Shown here piece after piece: positions 63,721 through 64,000 of a stretch of DNA of 64,000 nucleotides (position 1 is its first letter; the number at the start of each line of letters is the position of its first letter). A program made the position numbers and the translations under genes. The notes under the pieces were generated by a model that did not search any database, had not been told where the DNA came from, and saw nothing but the letters and a program-made list of their open reading frames with translations. The DNA comes from Paucisalibacillus globulus (GTDB lineage: Bacteria > Bacillota > Bacilli > Bacillales > Amphibacillaceae): contig NZ_LT855388.1 in NCBI RefSeq assembly GCF_900184735.1, positions 124,001-188,000 of the forward strand, in the 5' to 3' direction.

Positions 63721-64000
63721 ATGGAATATGTAACATTAAATAATGGTCTGGAAATGCCAAAATTAGGCTTTGGTGTTTGGTTGGTTCCGGATGATGAAGC
63801 GGAAACGGCTGTAAAGAATGCAATCGAAGTGGGTTATCGTTCTATAGATACGGCGATGGTATATAAAAATGAAGAAGGTGTAGGTAGAGCAATTGCTACA
63901 TCCGATGTACCACGAGAAGAATTGTTTATAACAACAAAACTATGGAATTCTGATCAAGGTTATGAAGAAACGTTAAAGGCTTTTGATGAAAGTTTGGAGA
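63721..64000 (+). CDS. Aldo/keto reductase, N-terminal part (cut by the window end)
   Basis: 93 codons open to the edge. ATG 63721 has AGAAGGAAG upstream. Aldo/keto reductase signatures: MPKLGFGVW, then [21 protein letters not shown] with the catalytic Asp and Tyr, and [25 protein letters not shown]. It is an NADPH-dependent carbonyl reductase of the YvgN/YtbE type. It is divergent from the VOC pair. Confidence 0.9.
   Translation, partial: MEYVTLNNGLEMPKLGFGVWLVPDDEAETAVKNAIEVGYRSIDTAMVYKNEEGVGRAIATSDVPREELFITTKLWNSDQGYEETLKAFDESLE

Overview
The window is chromosomal DNA of a low-GC, endospore-forming Gram-positive bacterium, almost certainly a member of the Bacillaceae. It carries a GerA-type germinant receptor operon, a CotF-type spore coat protein, a Spo0E-type phosphatase and typical Bacillaceae small proteins (YfhD-, YueI-, YrzI- and YtpP-like). 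It also has strong AGGAGG ribosome sites, occasional TTG/GTG starts and a lipoteichoic-acid synthase. No plasmid or phage structural genes and no insertion sequences are visible. The exact genus cannot be fixed from the sequence alone.

Region by region. 1-2.3 kb: an unrecognised secreted protein with a small membrane protein beside it, a decayed ORF, and a convergent lipoprotein. 2.3-11.7 kb: an accessory segment bounded on the left by a 42-nt copy of the 3' part of tRNA-Ala(GGC) and on the right by the complete tRNA gene. It holds a broken aldehyde dehydrogenase, the gerABC-like operon behind a good sigma-G type promoter, an Rrf2-regulator fragment, a DUF421 membrane protein with a frameshifted CBO0543-type partner, a PAS-LytTR regulator and a Spo0E-like protein. 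11.8-20.9 kb: a Nudix hydrolase, a GH3 beta-N-acetylhexosaminidase, a very large secreted nuclease/nucleotidase, and an ECF sigma factor with a membrane anti-sigma-like protein carrying extracytoplasmic ankyrin repeats. 21-34.2 kb: pantothenate symporter, DCC and DUF4097 proteins, a 51-bp tandem hairpin array, acetoacetyl-CoA synthetase, a PfpI-type protein, a run of small conserved proteins, LTA synthase, YitT, an AIM24 protein and CotF. 34.4-38.8 kb: an MBL hydrolase and the exoA-selD-mnmH group, which implies selenium modification of tRNA. 38.9-44.2 kb: a YtrA-type ABC operon with a consensus promoter and three operator-like palindromes. 44.2-48 kb: a thioredoxin-like protein, a DD-carboxypeptidase, a membrane protein and D-Ala-D-Ala ligase. 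48.1-48.85 kb: a yrzI-type locus of three tiny ORFs with a consensus promoter and a hairpin array. 49.3-64 kb: housekeeping and envelope genes (nitroreductase, SRPBCC, histidine phosphatase, VanY-type lipoprotein, beta-lactamase-fold hydrolase, MFS, PepT, sulfurtransferase, Tag glycosylase, chemoreceptor, amidase, DUF899-VOC fusion, VOC protein, and the start of an aldo/keto reductase).

How the genes work together. Several genes act on the envelope: GH3 hexosaminidase, DD-carboxypeptidase, Ddl, VanY-like peptidase, LTA synthase, and the YtrA-type ABC system that in Bacillus subtilis responds to cell-wall antibiotics. The ECF/anti-sigma pair probably also senses envelope state. Sporulation and germination genes concentrate in the tRNA-Ala-bounded segment.

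The most unusual structures are the following. (1) The yrzI locus, where the arms of two consecutive terminator hairpins can re-pair into a perfect 10-bp antiterminator between a 37-codon ORF and yrzI. (2) The 51-bp array of terminator-like hairpins. (3) Five copies of a modular GC-rich palindromic repeat, four of them in two inverted pairs. (4) The ankyrin-bearing anti-sigma protein. (5) The tRNA-Ala duplication.
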